Shown here: positions 6,699 to 7,427 of the stretch, piece by piece
Layout: each line of letters begins with the position of its first letter
How positions within the stretch are numbered: the stretch's first letter is position 1
Assembly: GCA_020434605.1 (NCBI GenBank)
Contig: JAGRAL010000001.1
Location: forward strand, 1-7,427
Direction of reading: 5' to 3'
Source of the DNA: Bdellovibrionales bacterium
Lineage (GTDB): Bacteria; Bdellovibrionota; Bdellovibrionia; Bdellovibrionales; UBA840
Length of the DNA: 7,427 nucleotides
Notes under the pieces: model-generated
What the model was told of the DNA's origin: nothing
Database searches by the model: none
The model's input: the letters and a program-made list of their open reading frames with translations, nothing else
Made by a program: the position numbers and the translations under genes

Positions 6699-7427
6699 AG
6701 AAGAATAAATTTGTTTTTCCTATTCTAATGCTAATTCCCATAGTTTTTTACCAAAACTGTGGGGATGTTAGTTTGACTACACCAGTGCCTGAGGTAAAGG
6801 TGCAGAGACTTAAAGGGTCTTTTTGTGGGTCACACGAGACGGGAGACACATTTAGGGTAGTCGATTTTTATATCGTAAATTTAAATGGTAGAATTGATAG
6901 TAACGGTGTGTTTGGCGCGGACTCTGATGCAGATGGTGTATTAGACTCTAAAGAAATTGAACTGCAAAACCTAGGATTTCAGTACTTGCCAAACAATCGC
7001 CGAACATTTGGAATTTTAGATGGGCTCTGCTATATTAAATCATCAGTCAATTGTTCTATAGCAGGAGCATCAACGCCAGTCAGCTTTGGTTTGTTTGACA
7101 CTGATTTTCCAGGCTTTACTGGATTTGATACAGATCAAGACAATATATTAGACTTTGTAGAGGTGCTATTTCAGACTAGCGTATTAGAAGCGGATGATAT
7201 CCCCTCTGATGGTGATGATTTAGATAATTACGAAGAAATACATGTCGGGCGAAACCCAAATAGTGATGCTGACTCAAGTATAGAGCCTCAGTTCTTATTG
7301 AACTATCAATACTATCCAGTGGGCCAAACCGAATCTTGTGCAGAAAATCAAATATCATATGAATTTGAAGTCTTTAACTTGCCAATCGCAGACACTGAGG
7401 CTTTTAACTCTTTAGAGGAGCCTGAAT
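6695..7427 (+). CDS. Gene D: calcium-repeat lipoprotein, vWA-less paralogue of A and B (3' partial)
   Basis: ATG at 6695 overlaps the stop of gene C as ATGA and the frame stays open to the window end, giving 244 residues of a longer protein. No clear Shine-Dalgarno precedes it, so reinitiation after gene C is likely. Residues 2-5 (K-K-N-K) and a hydrophobic core lead to Y-Q-N-C with lipidated Cys22, then G-D-V-S-L, almost as in gene B. After only about 50 residues, without any vWA domain, it enters Asp-rich repeats: DSDADGVLDSKE (from residue 76), DTDQDNILDFVE, and DGDDLDNYEEIHVGRNPN. A beta-rich C-terminal domain begins about residue 200, with a cysteine as in gene B. The stretch before the first repeat (FYIVNLNGRIDSNG) aligns with FLYAINANAKVNANG in gene A. 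It may be a structural or calcium-binding companion of A and B (inference). Confidence 0.85.
   Translation, partial: MKKNKFVFPILMLIPIVFYQNCGDVSLTTPVPEVKVQRLKGSFCGSHETGDTFRVVDFYIVNLNGRIDSNGVFGADSDADGVLDSKEIELQNLGFQYLPNNRRTFGILDGLCYIKSSVNCSIAGASTPVSFGLFDTDFPGFTGFDTDQDNILDFVEVLFQTSVLEADDIPSDGDDLDNYEEIHVGRNPNSDADSSIEPQFLLNYQYYPVGQTESCAENQISYEFEVFNLPIADTEAFNSLEEPE

Noticed and set aside
7176..7358. 60-codon minus-strand open frame
   Set aside because: It is antisense to gene D, whose frame is well supported by lipobox and repeats; no start signal or domain.

Overview
The window looks like a piece of an AT-rich chromosome from a predatory bacterium of the Bdellovibrionota (Bdellovibrio-like). The assignment is inferred from three things. 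Three secreted proteins carry the unusual lipobox '(W/F/Y)QNC-G', which I recall as common in that phylum. A large secreted protein ends in 'YSD..CT' beta-sandwich repeats of the kind found in giant Bdellovibrionota and myxobacterial surface proteins. The remaining genes are paralogous surface lipoproteins with Asp-rich calcium-binding repeats. I see no housekeeping gene, RNA gene, transposase or CRISPR, and every gene is on the + strand.

Layout. (1) Bases 2-1576 are the 3' end of a large Thr/Ser/Asn-rich secreted protein; its start lies before the window. (2) Bases 1577-1708 are the only intergenic gap. It holds a 10-bp perfect inverted repeat framed by an imperfect direct repeat, and a consensus TATAAT just before the next start codon. 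(3) From 1709 to the window end runs a tightly packed four-gene operon whose three junctions are all 4-base ATGA stop/start overlaps. Gene A (1709-4021) is a vWA plus TSP3-like lipoprotein. Gene B (4018-5712) is a paralogue with the same architecture. Gene C (5709-6698) is a secreted protein with 32 cysteines in 329 residues. Gene D (6695 to beyond the end) is a third paralogue that keeps the lipobox, the calcium-type repeats and the C-terminal beta domain but has no vWA domain.

The main oddity is in gene A. An in-frame TGA at 1805-1807, four codons after the lipobox cysteine, separates the signal peptide from an otherwise intact 708-codon vWA body. TGA is the stop of genes A, B and C, so it is not reassigned here. 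This is a nonsense mutation, a sequencing error, or a site of readthrough.

How the genes may work together (inference): A, B and D would be lipid-anchored in the envelope. The vWA domains of A and B keep their metal-binding (MIDAS) residues and each carries a Cys-containing insert, so they could bind protein partners. C is an exported disulfide-type protein that could be such a partner. The set looks like a multi-subunit surface or adhesion complex of unknown function. I do not recognise it as a named system.
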